Assembly (NCBI RefSeq): GCF_000471625.1 | Contig: NZ_AUSW01000025.1 | Location: 62,001 to 126,000 of the forward strand | DNA: 64,000 nucleotides | Reading direction: 5' to 3' | From: Psychrobacter aquaticus CMS 56 | Lineage (GTDB): Bacteria > Pseudomonadota > Gammaproteobacteria > Pseudomonadales > Moraxellaceae | Shown here: in pieces, positions 46,795 to 56,842 of the stretch | Layout of the letters: each line of letters starts with the position of its first letter | How positions within the stretch are numbered: position 1 is the first letter of the stretch | The notes under the pieces: model-generated | What the model saw: only the letters and a program-made list of their open reading frames with translations | What the model was told of the DNA's origin: nothing | The model's database searches: none | Program-made: the position numbers and the translations under genes

Positions 46795-48645
46795 TTAATA
46801 AACACGAACTTTTGGTTCAATATAGTCAACTGTCAATGGCACTTTGCGAACTGGCTTATAAATGATGCGGTTGCCTTCAGAATACCATAAGGTATGTTTC
46901 ATCCAATCATGATCATTACGGCCATTTGGCGCATAGTCATCATCTTCTGGACGATCATAATCAGATACACTGTGCGCGCCTCGGCTTTCGTGACGCATAG
47001 CCGCTGATATCATTGTCGCTTTTGCTACTTCATATAAATTAGCAACTTCGAACGCTTCAATACGTGCTGTGTTAAACACTTGTGATTTATCACCCAAATG
47101 GATTTTTTCGATTTTATCACCCAGCGCTAGAATCTTCGCAACGCCTTCGTCCATCATTGCTTGCGTACGGAATACGCTAGCATGCATCTGCATAGTGGCA
47201 CGAATCTCGTCCGCAACATCTTGGGCGTTATAGCCTTCAGTTGACTGTTGCAGCTTATCTAGACGACGAACGGTAAAGTCAAGTACGCGAGGATCAAGCG
47301 GTTTATAGTTGTGATCAGCATGATGGAATTCGTCAACGATATGCTTACCCGCTGCACGACCAAATACTAATAGATCAAGCAATGAGTTCGTACCTAGGCG
47401 GTTGGCACCATGGACACTCACACAAGCACACTCACCGATTGCATAAAGACCTTTAACAACATTGCCTTTAGCATATAGACCGTCTTCATCAGTACCCGCT
47501 TCTAGATCCGGTACAATCACTTGACCATGAATAGTGGTTGGAATACCGCCCATCATGTAGTGAATGGTTGGGATAACTGGAATGGGTTCTTTCGTGATAT
47601 CAACGTTAGCGAAGTTTTTACCGATCTCAAATACTGACGGTAGACGCTTCATGATGGTCTCTACACCCAAATGCGTCATATCCATTACAATATGATCAGC
47701 GTTAGGGCCACAACCACGGCCTTCTTTAATTTCTTGGTCCATAGAACGTGACACTAGATCACGTGGTGCCAAGTCTTTCACAGTTGGCGCATAACGCTCC
47801 ATGAATGCTTCGCCATCTTTGTTACGCAAGATAGCGCCTTCACCACGGCAACCTTCGGTCAATAGTACGCCTGCACCATGTACACCCGTTGGGTGGAACT
47901 GCCAAAACTCCATGTCTTGTAGTGGAATACCAGCACGAACCGCCATGCCAATACCGTCACCAGTATTGATGTAAGCATTGGTAGAAGCTGCGAAGATACG
48001 GCCCGCACCACCTGTCGCTAAGACAGTAATCGGTGATTGGAATACCGCAACGGTACCAGTCTCTTGCTCAAGTGCGACAACACCGTTGATATTGCCAGCT
48101 TCGTCTTTAATCAAATCAAGCGCGATCCACTCGATAAAGAACTCAGTACCTTGCTCTAAGTTTTTCTGATATAGCGTGTGTAGCAATGCGTGACCTGTAC
48201 GGTCAGCAGCAGCACAAGCACGTTGTACGGCTTTTTCGCCATAGTTTGAAGTATGACCACCAAACGGACGCTGATAAATCGTACCATCTTCATTGCGGTC
48301 AAACGGCATGCCCATGTGCTCAAGCTCATAGACCACTTTTGGCGCTTCACGGCACATATATTCGATGGCGTCTTGGTCGCCTAACCAATCTGACCCTTTA
48401 ACGGTGTCATAAAAGTGGAAATGCCAGTTGTCATTACTCATGTTACCCAAACTTGCACCGATACCACCCTGAGCGGCAACCGTATGCGAACGTGTTGGAA
48501 ACACTTTGGTTAGGACTGCAACCTTCATACCTGCTTCGGCCAAATGTAGTGAAGCACGCATCCCTGAACCGCCGCCACCAACGATAACTGCATCATAGTT
48601 CAGAGTTTTGATATTGCTAATGGTATTATCTTGTCTTGTTGCCAT
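46795..48645 (-). CDS. sdhA: Succinate dehydrogenase flavoprotein subunit
   Basis: Catalytic subunit with covalently bound FAD. The 616-residue protein has the FAD motif AVIVGGGGSGMRASLHLAEAG, the flavinylation His in TRSHTVAAQGG, the active-site HPTGVHGAGVLLTEG and GGIPTT substrate region. The ATG at 48645 has AGGAAAA ahead; an ATG/extended frame to 48699 is less likely. It lies 309 bp from sdhD and 212 bp from sdhB. Confidence 0.97.
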   Translation of the reverse strand: MATRQDNTISNIKTLNYDAVIVGGGGSGMRASLHLAEAGMKVAVLTKVFPTRSHTVAAQGGIGASLGNMSNDNWHFHFYDTVKGSDWLGDQDAIEYMCREAPKVVYELEHMGMPFDRNEDGTIYQRPFGGHTSNYGEKAVQRACAAADRTGHALLHTLYQKNLEQGTEFFIEWIALDLIKDEAGNINGVVALEQETGTVAVFQSPITVLATGGAGRIFAASTNAYINTGDGIGMAVRAGIPLQDMEFWQFHPTGVHGAGVLLTEGCRGEGAILRNKDGEAFMERYAPTVKDLAPRDLVSRSMDQEIKEGRGCGPNADHIVMDMTHLGVETIMKRLPSVFEIGKNFANVDITKEPIPVIPTIHYMMGGIPTTIHGQVIVPDLEAGTDEDGLYAKGNVVKGLYAIGECACVSVHGANRLGTNSLLDLLVFGRAAGKHIVDEFHHADHNYKPLDPRVLDFTVRRLDKLQQSTEGYNAQDVADEIRATMQMHASVFRTQAMMDEGVAKILALGDKIEKIHLGDKSQVFNTARIEAFEVANLYEVAKATMISAAMRHESRGAHSVSDYDRPEDDDYAPNGRNDHDWMKHTLWYSEGNRIIYKPVRKVPLTVDYIEPKVRVY

Positions 48646-48954
48646 TACAGTTTTCCTAATGCCTGTGAAGTAAATACAAGAATTGTCTGAATCAATCATC
48701 CTGCTCGTGTGACGTCATATATTGACAATCATCCAAACATCTCGACTGTCATTATTAAGACAATCTGCAACCACTTACTAAAATTTGCATATTCACCATG
48801 ATGTTGTGTTCACTCTAACATTCACTGAGCATCATCGGATGAATCTTATATGACTGCTGACCAACTGCATTTAAAGGCACAAGCCATAAATAAAGCTGAC
48901 TTAACAGTCGGTCATTAAAAAGATAAAGGTATTACGATTAGGGTTGCCAGACTG
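48646..48954 (-). other. sdhD-sdhA intergenic gap
   Basis: 309 bp inside the sdh cluster with no ORF or terminator that I can support. It is longer than usual (often under 30 bp), so an internal promoter for sdhA is possible. Confidence 0.4.
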
Positions 48955-49362
48955 TTAAACAGCAACCACAGCGAAACCTGTACCCCAAAAAATCATGATG
49001 CCCCAAAATAGAAACACCAAAATGGCGATAATCATTAAAGTCTGTAATACCAAACGCAATTTTGGCGCACTTTCACCCATCTTGCCAGACGTAATATAAT
49101 CGGTAAATACCGTCCACATGCCAACCCAAGCATGACCAGCTAATGCCAGTACAGCCACTAAGCTAAATAAGCGCATCGGCAAACTGGTCATAAAAGATGA
49201 CCATTCAAGATAAGTAACATCACCATGAATCAAAAAGAATCCCAGTAACACCACACTATAAACAGCTAAAACGACAGCACTGATGCGCTGGACAATCCAA
49301 TCGCGTGAACCTGAGCCTGTTAGACCAGTCGCACTTTTGATTCCTGAATTATTTTTGATCAT
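48955..49362 (-). CDS. sdhD: Succinate dehydrogenase membrane anchor subunit
   Basis: A 135-residue protein with three membrane helices (SAVVLAVYSVVLLGFFLI; LFSLVAVLALAGHAWVGMW; LVLQTLMIIAILVFLFWGIM). The haem-ligand region HAWVGMWTVFTDY is near residue 80. Its ATG overlaps the sdhC stop in TAATG, so translation is coupled. An upstream in-frame ATG (49377) is less likely. Confidence 0.94.
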   Translation of the reverse strand: MIKNNSGIKSATGLTGSGSRDWIVQRISAVVLAVYSVVLLGFFLIHGDVTYLEWSSFMTSLPMRLFSLVAVLALAGHAWVGMWTVFTDYITSGKMGESAPKLRLVLQTLMIIAILVFLFWGIMIFWGTGFAVVAV

Positions 49363-49748
49363 TAGAACATCACCCATACAAATGACGCGACAATTAGAAT
49401 CGCTGCAATCACAAAACTGACCACAGAAGCAGTTCGGCCAGATTTTAGCTCTTCGTTCATGCCCATATCAGCAAATAAGTGCTTGATGCCCATCACAAAG
49501 TGATAGGCAATCGCTGCAACAAAAATCCATGCCAAAAAGCGCACGAGTACGTTGTCAAATACGGTGGCAAAACTCTCAGGCGACGCCAAAGAGTTCTGTA
49601 GTAACCACAACATGACAGGAATCAATAAAAATAAAATAATGCCAGAGATACGATGCAAAATTGAGGCTATCGCAATCGGTGAGCGATTAACGCTAATCAC
49701 TTGGCTTAAAGGCAGATCTATAGGTCGGTTGCTTTTCACAGCGGGCAT
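49362..49748 (-). CDS. sdhC: Succinate dehydrogenase cytochrome b556 subunit
   Basis: A 128-residue protein with three helices. The SPIAIASILHRISGIILF motif (quinone/haem region) and the haem His in YHFVMGIKHLFAD are present. The frame can be extended to 49793, but family members start MPAVKSNRP as here (49748). An alternative GTG four codons on has a better-placed AAGGA. It is first in sdhCDAB, divergent to gltA. Confidence 0.94.
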   Translation of the reverse strand: MPAVKSNRPIDLPLSQVISVNRSPIAIASILHRISGIILFLLIPVMLWLLQNSLASPESFATVFDNVLVRFLAWIFVAAIAYHFVMGIKHLFADMGMNEELKSGRTASVVSFVIAAILIVASFVWVMF

Positions 49749-50768
49749 CCTTTTTGCGGTTATACTCCTGTATCTGCTATCAACGCTTGACATAAACTGT
49801 GTCGATTAGGCGTTGAGCAACACACGAGACGAATAAAGTAAGGAAGAGCTAGCTGACTTCGTTTAGTTTGCGCTAAATAAGAAGAGACGATCATATGGTA
49901 CAAGGTATTGATAAACTGTTTAAAATTGCTCGTCAAACCATCTGGTCTATAGAGCAACCCATCTATTATACAACATAGAAAATAAACATACGTAAGATCG
50001 ATTAACTAGTCTATTTTTACTGGTCTGTCTCAATAATAAATAACGCTATACGGCTATTTATTATTGAGACAGACCTTATGGTAAATACTTAAAAATAGAA
50101 CAGTTAACAAGAACATTCGAACCATAAATTGCAGTTCTTGTCTATCAAGACACTGATGAGTCGTAACCATGTATCAGTAGATAAGGCTCCAGATGATACT
50201 ATATCATGATCACTTATCGATTCGCACAAAGCTAATAATGTCAGTTACGTTCCTCTAATTATAAAATGACTGGGCGATAATTACAAATTTATCCCCTAAG
50301 TAATAAAAGAGGAACATTCGATTAACAAATAAACAGTGTCAAGTCATGCTCATGTTTCTCAACCGCCCACCTATATCAGGATTTGGGTGTCTTTCTAGCA
50401 GTCTGTTACGCACACTCTATCTGTTTTTAGTGCAAATATTGATAAAACCTATTTCATTATTCTATAAAAATCATCTGAAAATCCTGCTGATATTAGCCTT
50501 CTCTATATTCTCAAAAAAAGTAGATTTTTAAGCAAAATAACCAATCTGACATATTTTGATACAAAAATTACAGTGAATAAACACGACTAAGACGTGCCAA
50601 TTGGCGGCATTGTTGATAAAAGTCTTTTCAAATCATAAAGAATTGCTGCTAAGATACCCTGCGTATCAAATGAGTTAAATTTATTTAATCCATTTGACTA
50701 ACCATGACGCGAGGGTATGCGTCTGTAGCAATTTTATTCTAACAAGCTAAAACAATGGAGATTAAATT
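49749..50768. promoter_or_regulatory. Divergent regulatory region between sdhC and gltA
   Basis: 1,020 bp, AT-rich, containing no gene I can support. A hydrophobic 61-codon frame at 50346-50531 has no ribosome site and looks accidental. It should hold the promoters of the two TCA units. The only clear structure is the hairpin at 50022. Confidence 0.5.
50022..50075. repeat. 54-bp hairpin with 21-bp perfect arms
   Basis: GGTCTGTCTCAATAATAAAT begins the left arm (50022-50042). It is exactly repeated in reverse complement at 50055-50075, with 12 bases (ACGCTATACGGC) between. No T-run follows, so it is more like a minimal mobile-element relic or a structural element than a terminator. Its ends differ from families A and B. 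Confidence 0.85.
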
Positions 50769-52049
50769 ATGGCTGACAATCAAGCCACATTGACCGTAGA
50801 TGGTAAGGATTACCAACTTCCTATTACTGAAGGCACTTTAGGGCCGTCGGTAATCGAGGTTGCTGCTTTCCAACAAGCTGGCTATTGGACTTATGATCCA
50901 GGTTTTATGGCAACAGCGCCTGTCGAATCAAAAATTACCTTCATTGATGGCGGTAAAGGCGAGCTATTGCATCGCGGCTACCCTATCGACCAGTTAGCAA
51001 ACAATGCAGAATATCTAGAAGTTGCTTATGCGCTGATTCATGGCGACCTACCTAACAGCGAGCAAAAAGCAGATTTCTTTGAAAAAATCCGTAAGCACAC
51101 AGGCGTACATGACCAATTACGCAAATTCTTTGAAGGTTTCCGCCGTGACGCGCATCCAATGGCAATTATGGTTGGTGTCGTTGGTGCCTTATCAGCGTTC
51201 TATCATGAGCACTTAGATGTGAGCAATGAAGAACATCGTGAAATCACAGCTATTCGTCTGATTGCTAAAATGCCAACGCTTGCTGCAATGAGTTATAAAT
51301 ACTCGCGTGGCGAACCGTTCATGTATCCACGCAATGACTTTAACTATGCTGAAAACTTCTTGTACATGATGTTTGCTACACCTGCTGATGTTGACTATAA
51401 AACCAATGACGTCATCACCCGTGCAATGGACAAAATCTTTACCTTGCATGCCGATCATGAGCAAAACGCATCTACGTCAACTGTACGTCTGGCTGGTTCT
51501 ACTGGCGCAAACCCTTATGCGTGTATCGCTGCTGGTATCGCAGCCCTTTGGGGCCCATCACATGGTGGCGCGAACGAAGCGGTTCTTGAGATGTTAGATG
51601 AAATCGGCTCAGTTGAAAATGTGCCTGAATTCATGGAAAAAGTGAAAAGCCGTGAAGTGAAGTTAATGGGCTTTGGTCACCGTGTTTATAAAAACTTTGA
51701 CCCACGTGCCCAAGTAATGAAAGAGACTTGTGACGAGGTATTAGAAGCACTTGGTATCGATGATCCTAAGCTTGAGCTTGCTATGGCACTAGAAAAAATC
51801 GCCTTAGAAGATCCATTCTTTATCGAGCGTAATCTGTATCCAAACGTTGATTTTTACTCTGGTATCATCCTAAAAGCCATTGGTATCCCAACGTCAATGT
51901 TTACCGTTATCTTCTCACTGGCTCGTACTTCTGGTTGGATCAGCCATTGGTTAGAGATGCACAGTGCACCGTTTAAGATCGGTCGCCCACGTCAGTTATA
52001 CACTGGTGAAACGCGTCGTGATTTTGTCAAAGCTGAAGACCGCAAATAA
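50769..52049 (+). CDS. gltA: Citrate synthase (type II)
   Basis: Condenses oxaloacetate and acetyl-CoA. The 426-residue protein has the active-site HADHEQNAS (near residue 230), [15 protein letters not shown] and [14 protein letters not shown], with the N-terminal NADH-sensitive hexameric-type domain ([18 protein letters not shown]). GGAG lies 9 bases before the ATG. It is divergent to sdhCDAB and ends in its own terminator. Confidence 0.97.
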   Translation: MADNQATLTVDGKDYQLPITEGTLGPSVIEVAAFQQAGYWTYDPGFMATAPVESKITFIDGGKGELLHRGYPIDQLANNAEYLEVAYALIHGDLPNSEQKADFFEKIRKHTGVHDQLRKFFEGFRRDAHPMAIMVGVVGALSAFYHEHLDVSNEEHREITAIRLIAKMPTLAAMSYKYSRGEPFMYPRNDFNYAENFLYMMFATPADVDYKTNDVITRAMDKIFTLHADHEQNASTSTVRLAGSTGANPYACIAAGIAALWGPSHGGANEAVLEMLDEIGSVENVPEFMEKVKSREVKLMGFGHRVYKNFDPRAQVMKETCDEVLEALGIDDPKLELAMALEKIALEDPFFIERNLYPNVDFYSGIILKAIGIPTSMFTVIFSLARTSGWISHWLEMHSAPFKIGRPRQLYTGETRRDFVKAEDRK

Positions 52050-52088
52050 GCAAATGTGGTAAACAAGTAAACATATTAGCCGCGCAAC

Positions 52089-52118
52089 AAAAATCCCGCC
52101 ATCGTGCGGGATTTTTAT
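52089..52118. terminator. Bidirectional terminator after gltA
   Basis: AAATCCCGC and GCGGGATTT pair across CATCGT-type loop with A-run and T-run at the ends. It also ends the lipoprotein gene on minus. Confidence 0.9.
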
Positions 52119-52121
52119 TCA

Positions 52122-53018
52122 CTATTGAAACTCTCTTAACGTCTGCTCATACTTGGCAATTTGCTCATCATAACCTTCGATGGTTTCGTTAAATTTGCTC
52201 ATAAGCGTTTCAAATTCTTTTTGCTGATTCAGTTTCATCTGCTGCATGTCACTCACTTGCTGAGCTTGTATTTGCTCCCAAACTTGATGTTGAATAATCA
52301 GTCGTGCCAGCGCAGGGCTTTTTGCACTCACGCGTCCAGCAATCTCTGCATGTTCAAACAACTCCGGTACTAAAGTCGCGATATTAATCAACGTATCAAT
52401 ATCTTCTGCACTAAGGGGTGTCGTCACTGGCTGATAGAGCGCATCCATGGCTTGCTGATAGCGGTCAATCATTTGATCTTCCGTTAGGATAATCGGTTTA
52501 CGCGGATCAAGGCTAATGCGCTTTAATACGGTTAAATCACGCTCACCTACTTCCGTACTGGTATTGATATCAGCCTCAATATCACCTTCTGTATCAGTAT
52601 TAGGTTCAGGCATAGTCTCACTACTTGTGTCGTTAGCAGCGGCATCGTTTAATAATAAGGAGTCTTCACTTTCTGAAGCGTCAGCAGCTTGCAAGGATTC
52701 ATACTCTGCTTGCAAACGGCGTTGTAGTCCTTGCATTTGCACGACATAAATAGGTTCAAGCTGCTTTATAAGAGCCGCCGCCGAATCACTTTGTGGCATC
52801 GGTTTGCTGTCTTCAGAATCTGTTTGCTTAAGGGTTTGACTGTCCTCTGTCGCAGGCTGTGTTTCTGATTGCTGCTGACAGCCTGTTAAAAATAGTACGC
52901 CCATGATTGTGGCGGCAAGCAAGGTGGGTGATTGGCGTACAAAGCTATTATGAGCCATATCCGTATCCGCTTTATAGCTTGCGTCAATAGCAGAATTTGC
53001 TAGCAAAAATTTAAACAT
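52122..53018 (-). CDS. Putative lipoprotein, unknown function
   Basis: Unrecognised protein of up to 298 residues. A lipobox LTGC follows a hydrophobic stretch (LLAATIMGVLF) about 45 residues in. The ATG at 53018 has AAGGA 11 bases ahead, but the internal ATG at 52958 gives a more normal 27-residue lipoprotein signal (MAHNSFVRQSPTLLAAT...), so the start is uncertain. After the Cys comes an acidic Ser/Glu/Asp-rich linker and then a helical C-terminal half ending in a coiled-coil-like segment (QQVSDMQQMKLNQQKEFETL and so on). Confidence 0.75.
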   Translation of the reverse strand: MFKFLLANSAIDASYKADTDMAHNSFVRQSPTLLAATIMGVLFLTGCQQQSETQPATEDSQTLKQTDSEDSKPMPQSDSAAALIKQLEPIYVVQMQGLQRRLQAEYESLQAADASESEDSLLLNDAAANDTSSETMPEPNTDTEGDIEADINTSTEVGERDLTVLKRISLDPRKPIILTEDQMIDRYQQAMDALYQPVTTPLSAEDIDTLINIATLVPELFEHAEIAGRVSAKSPALARLIIQHQVWEQIQAQQVSDMQQMKLNQQKEFETLMSKFNETIEGYDEQIAKYEQTLREFQ

Positions 53019-53075
53019 GAGAGTACATATCCTTGTTAAGGCAAAACATAAAAAGCTAAAATCATCACTAATTTA

Positions 53076-53585
53076 TTACTTTGTTTTGTTGATAGGCTGT
53101 GTGCTTAAAAAAGGAATACAAGCTTCTAAATCCTGACAGTCTTGTCCACGCTGACGACGGATAAAATAATCTTGCACCATACGCGCTTGCTGTTCAATAC
53201 CGTACTTAAAAAATGATTTTCCTGTCACTAACACATAATCATAACGGCGATCAATAAGTGCGCCGCGCACCACTTTCAAGCCTTGCTGCAACTGCCATAC
53301 GTGCGTTAACTCATGTATAAGCCAGCTTTGTTTGCTAAGTGACGCGTGGCTAAAATCCGTGAGCCAATCTGCTGGATGAAAATAAATATTGCCATTGGGA
53401 CTAACGGCGTAGTTTTTTAGCACCCACCACGCTGTTTTTAATCGAGCCTCATCAAGACGGATACTGTCACCAAACACTGAACGTGCCAATGCTACCTCAC
53501 CAGCCGTAAGTAAGCGTGATTGCGGCTTTGCGCTATTAATAGGTAGATAGCGATTTGCTAACTGCTTAAAAATCGATTGAGACAT
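53076..53585 (-). CDS. HExxH-motif protein (DUF4157-like), unknown function
   Basis: A 169-residue protein with the zinc-binding motif HELTHVWQ (His at about 91), preceded by IYFHPADWL and SKQSWLIHE. The pattern resembles DUF4157/Vgr-related putative metallopeptidases. No signal peptide is evident, and a downstream third ligand is not obvious. The gene is minus, upstream of the lipoprotein gene with a 57-bp gap, so they may be one unit. Activity is unproven. Confidence 0.75.
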   Translation of the reverse strand: MSQSIFKQLANRYLPINSAKPQSRLLTAGEVALARSVFGDSIRLDEARLKTAWWVLKNYAVSPNGNIYFHPADWLTDFSHASLSKQSWLIHELTHVWQLQQGLKVVRGALIDRRYDYVLVTGKSFFKYGIEQQARMVQDYFIRRQRGQDCQDLEACIPFLSTQPINKTK

Positions 53586-53957
53586 TATTTACGTCTTACC
53601 TTATGCTGAATAACGGTTTGTCATCACTCACTACAGCACTCGATAAAAGGCACTTGATGAATGATGTTTGTTAATGGTGATGAGCCATTAATAGGGATAA
53701 AAATTCAAAAACCAAAGCCATTAAGACATAAGTTGTACATTTCGTTGACTTTTATTAACGCCGATTTGCGTTAGCCTAGCTTGTATAATGGCTATTGCGG
53801 TTCATTTGTATAAACTAGTGTATATATAAATTAGCGTACTTTTACCACTGATGTCTAATACTCATTATCGAGCGATTCTGCTTTTACTCAGGCGCTTTTT
53901 TCAAGCACGACTGCTATGACAGATTGATAGCAATTTCATTTTATAATAGAGAGTCCT
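53586..53957. other. Divergent intergenic region before rarA
   Basis: 372 bp, no supportable ORF. A TATATATAAATTAGCG stretch at about 53820 is AT-rich and could belong to the rarA promoter. Confidence 0.35.
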
Positions 53958-55247
53958 ATGCCGCCCAATTTTCATGCCGATACCCCGCTTGCACAGCGTA
54001 TGCGCCCTACCACACTTGCCGCCATTATTGGTCAAGAGCATCTATTAGCTGCTGGTGCACCATTACGACGTTTGGTGGAACAAGGACATCTGTCCTCGAT
54101 TATTTTGCATGGTGAAGCAGGGATCGGCAAAACGACCATTGCCATGCTGTTGGCTGAGGCTGTTGGGCGACCTTTCCATGCGCTGTCAGCGCTAAATACT
54201 GGCGTCAAGCAATTACGCGAAGTGCTTGACAATAAAGATTCGCTCAGCTTTGAGTCGCCTGTGGTTTTTATCGATGAGATTCACCGTTTTAATAAAGCCC
54301 AGCAGGATGCACTATTGGGGGCGGTAGAGTCTGGTGATATTACCTTAATTGGTGCTACGACCGAAAATCCGTCCTTTAGTGTCAATAATGCGCTGTTGTC
54401 CCGTTGCCAAGTGTATCGTTTGGAACCGCTAACGCCTGAACAAATCAATACGGTACTACAGCGAGCCATCTTGGAAGACAAGGTACTGAAAAAACTAAGC
54501 ATCGACTTACAAGCGCAAGCAACCATCAGTCAATTGGCGCATGGTGATGCAAGAAAAGCACTGAATTTGTTGGAGCTTGCCATTCAAACTGCCGACGCCA
54601 AGCAATCACCCATTATCATTGATGATGAGCTGATTGGTCGTGTCGCGCAGACCGCTTTGATACGTTACGACAAAGATGGGGAGCAGCACTATGATATCGT
54701 CTCGGCCATGATAAAGTCCGTACGCGGCTCAGACCCTGATGCCGCGCTATATTGGATGGCGCGAATGCTGGTGGGCGGTGAGCCTGCTGATTTTATCGCG
54801 CGGCGTTTGGTCATTTTAGCCAGTGAAGATATCGGTAATGCCAATCCCAATGCTCTGCTGCTTGCCGATGCTGCATTACGTAGCGTACAAGCAATTGGCA
54901 TGCCAGAAGCGCGTATTATTTTGGGACAAGTGGTGGTTTATCTTGCCACCAGTGCCAAAAGCAATAGCACTTATAAAGCCATTAATGCAGCGATGGCGCT
55001 GGCAGAAAAAGACGCGTCCCCCGTTCCACTACATCTGCGCAATGGTGTGACCAAATTGATGCGCACTCAAGGTTACGGTCAAGACTATAATTATCCACAC
55101 GATTATCCCAATCATTATTACCCGCAAAGTTACTTACCTGATACCTTATCAGGCACAAGCTTTTACGAGTTTGCAGACAATCAGCGGGAACAACACAGTA
55201 AGCAGTTTATGGATTGGCTAAAAAACCAAGCGGCAAGTAATGACTAA
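53958..55247 (+). CDS. rarA: Replication-associated recombination protein A
   Basis: AAA+ ATPase (MgsA) acting at stalled replication forks. The 429-residue protein has LAQRMRPTTLAAIIGQEHLL, Walker A GEAGIGKT (family usually GPPGTGKT), Walker B VVFIDEIHRFNKAQQD, sensor 1 IGATTENPSF and the SRC/VYRLEPL region, plus the C-terminal tetramerisation domain. The altered Walker A keeps the GKT lysine. AGAGAG lies before the ATG. It is probably monocistronic. The tail after the family core is Tyr/Asn/Pro-rich. Confidence 0.95.
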   Translation: MPPNFHADTPLAQRMRPTTLAAIIGQEHLLAAGAPLRRLVEQGHLSSIILHGEAGIGKTTIAMLLAEAVGRPFHALSALNTGVKQLREVLDNKDSLSFESPVVFIDEIHRFNKAQQDALLGAVESGDITLIGATTENPSFSVNNALLSRCQVYRLEPLTPEQINTVLQRAILEDKVLKKLSIDLQAQATISQLAHGDARKALNLLELAIQTADAKQSPIIIDDELIGRVAQTALIRYDKDGEQHYDIVSAMIKSVRGSDPDAALYWMARMLVGGEPADFIARRLVILASEDIGNANPNALLLADAALRSVQAIGMPEARIILGQVVVYLATSAKSNSTYKAINAAMALAEKDASPVPLHLRNGVTKLMRTQGYGQDYNYPHDYPNHYYPQSYLPDTLSGTSFYEFADNQREQHSKQFMDWLKNQAASND

Positions 55248-55621
55248 ATCATGAAACCCGTTGTTCAAACAGATAGCGCATTTAGTATAAAAACGATAGT
55301 GCGGAAAGAAGTTGCTATTCAACCAAAGACAGCCGAACGGATCATTGATAAAACTTATGCCTGTTTTTGAAAGACTAATCTCTATAGTGTAGAGATGAGG
55401 CAGCATAGTTGAGTGAAAAGCGTTAAAATATCCCCATCATGATATATACGAGCAATAAGCGAATAATTTATAACGCTGGTTATTGCAGTTGCTTGTTTTG
55501 ATCAGAGTACACTTTGCTTAACCACAACAACGCTTTGTGCCATCTGCTGCTACAATAGGCAAATAATACGTTATATTGCAAATGACACTTATCTATAAAT
55601 AATAAAACATTGAGACTTACT
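55248..55621. other. Upstream region of ribB
   Basis: 374 bp with no supportable ORF. I looked for an FMN riboswitch, common before ribB in relatives, and did not recognise its conserved boxes. Confidence 0.35.
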
Positions 55622-56734
55622 ATGAGTTTAAACACCATTCCTGAGATTATCGAAGACATTCGTGCTGGCAAAATGGTCATCTTGATGGATGATGAAGACC
55701 GCGAAAATGAAGGCGATATCATCATGGCAGCGACCCATGTCCGCCCTGATGATATTAACTTTATGATTACTCACGCTCGCGGTTTGGTATGCCTAACTTT
55801 GTCACAAGCGCGTTGCCAACAACTAGCGCTACCGCTGATGTCAGATCGCAATGAAGCAAAATTCAGTACTAACTTTACGGTATCTATCGAAGCTGCTGAA
55901 GGTGTTACTACGGGTATCTCTGCCGCCGATCGTGCTCGTACCATTCAAGCAGCGGTTTCTGCTTCAGCAAAACCAGAAGACATTGTGCAGCCGGGGCATA
56001 TTTTTCCTATCATGGCACAAAATGGCGGTGTCCTTCACCGTGCCGGTCACACAGAAGCTGGTTGCGATTTGGCACGACTGGCAGGCCTAGAGCCAGCAGC
56101 GGTTATTGTAGAAATCATCAATGCTGATGGCACGATGGCGCGCCGTGATGATCTTGAGATATTTGCGAAAGAGCATGGTATCAAAATGGGTACGATTGCT
56201 GATCTCATTAACTATCGTATCGCCAATGAGCAAACGGTAGAAGAAATTGAGACGCGTCCTTTTGAGACTGAGTACGGCACCTTTACGCTTCATCGCTTCC
56301 GTGAGTTTGGTGCTGAGGAAACGCATTTGGCATTGGTCAAAGGCGATGTGAGCGAAGGTGTCAGTACTGTACGTGTCCATGGCTTCCATCCCTTGCGCGA
56401 TTTATTCGCTGCCAAAAATGACACTACGGGACGTGGTGGCTGGAGCGTGCAATCAGCATTAGAAGAGATTAGCGCCGCAGATCGCGGTGTCTTGGTCTGG
56501 GTTGGCAGTCATCAACCGGTAGATTTGGGCGATGCGTTAGATAAAGCCTCAGACAATCAGTCGCTATCGACAATCACCCAGCAACCGTACCGCAGTATTG
56601 GTGTGGGTGCTCAGATATTGCGCCATTTAGGGGTGCGGGATATGCGTCTATTGTCATCACCGATGAAATTTTATGCGTTATCAGGCTTTGAACTAAACGT
56701 TGTCGATTTCGTTCATGCGCCAACGCAAGACTAA
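55622..56734 (+). CDS. ribB: 3,4-dihydroxy-2-butanone-4-phosphate synthase with degenerate RibA-like domain
   Basis: Residues about 1-200 are a complete RibB: DDEDRENEGDIIMAA, TGISAADRARTI, PGHIFPIMAQNGGVLHRAGHTEAG. Residues about 205-370 align with GTP cyclohydrolase II, but the zinc cysteines and the GCHII active-site motif are gone: the site reads VSTVRVHGFHPLRDLFA and no CxD-C pattern is present. This is the RibBX type, where only RibB acts. The ATG at 55622 is preceded by GAGA; a TTG at 55610 is less likely. A terminator follows at 56737. Confidence 0.92.
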   Translation: MSLNTIPEIIEDIRAGKMVILMDDEDRENEGDIIMAATHVRPDDINFMITHARGLVCLTLSQARCQQLALPLMSDRNEAKFSTNFTVSIEAAEGVTTGISAADRARTIQAAVSASAKPEDIVQPGHIFPIMAQNGGVLHRAGHTEAGCDLARLAGLEPAAVIVEIINADGTMARRDDLEIFAKEHGIKMGTIADLINYRIANEQTVEEIETRPFETEYGTFTLHRFREFGAEETHLALVKGDVSEGVSTVRVHGFHPLRDLFAAKNDTTGRGGWSVQSALEEISAADRGVLVWVGSHQPVDLGDALDKASDNQSLSTITQQPYRSIGVGAQILRHLGVRDMRLLSSPMKFYALSGFELNVVDFVHAPTQD

Positions 56735-56736
56735 AT

Positions 56737-56777
56737 AAAAGAGGCACGCTAGCATCATGTTAGCGTGCCTCTTTTTT
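56737..56777. terminator. Bidirectional terminator
   Basis: AAAAGAGGCACGCTA and TAGCGTGCCTCTTTT form a long stem with A-run and T-run. It ends ribB and the converging thioesterase gene. Confidence 0.92.
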
Positions 56778-56842
56778 AACCACAAACTATAGTAGATTTT
56801 AACTAAATAAAAGCGTTACAACCATTATAACGTGCCTCATGC

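Noticed and set aside
50346..50531. Hydrophobic 61-codon frame upstream of gltA
   Set aside because: No ribosome site, very AT-rich, and AT-rich DNA readily gives hydrophobic frames; I cannot support it as a gene.
55248..55621. FMN riboswitch before ribB
   Set aside because: The conserved RFN boxes were not found on reading; a covariance-model scan would settle it.
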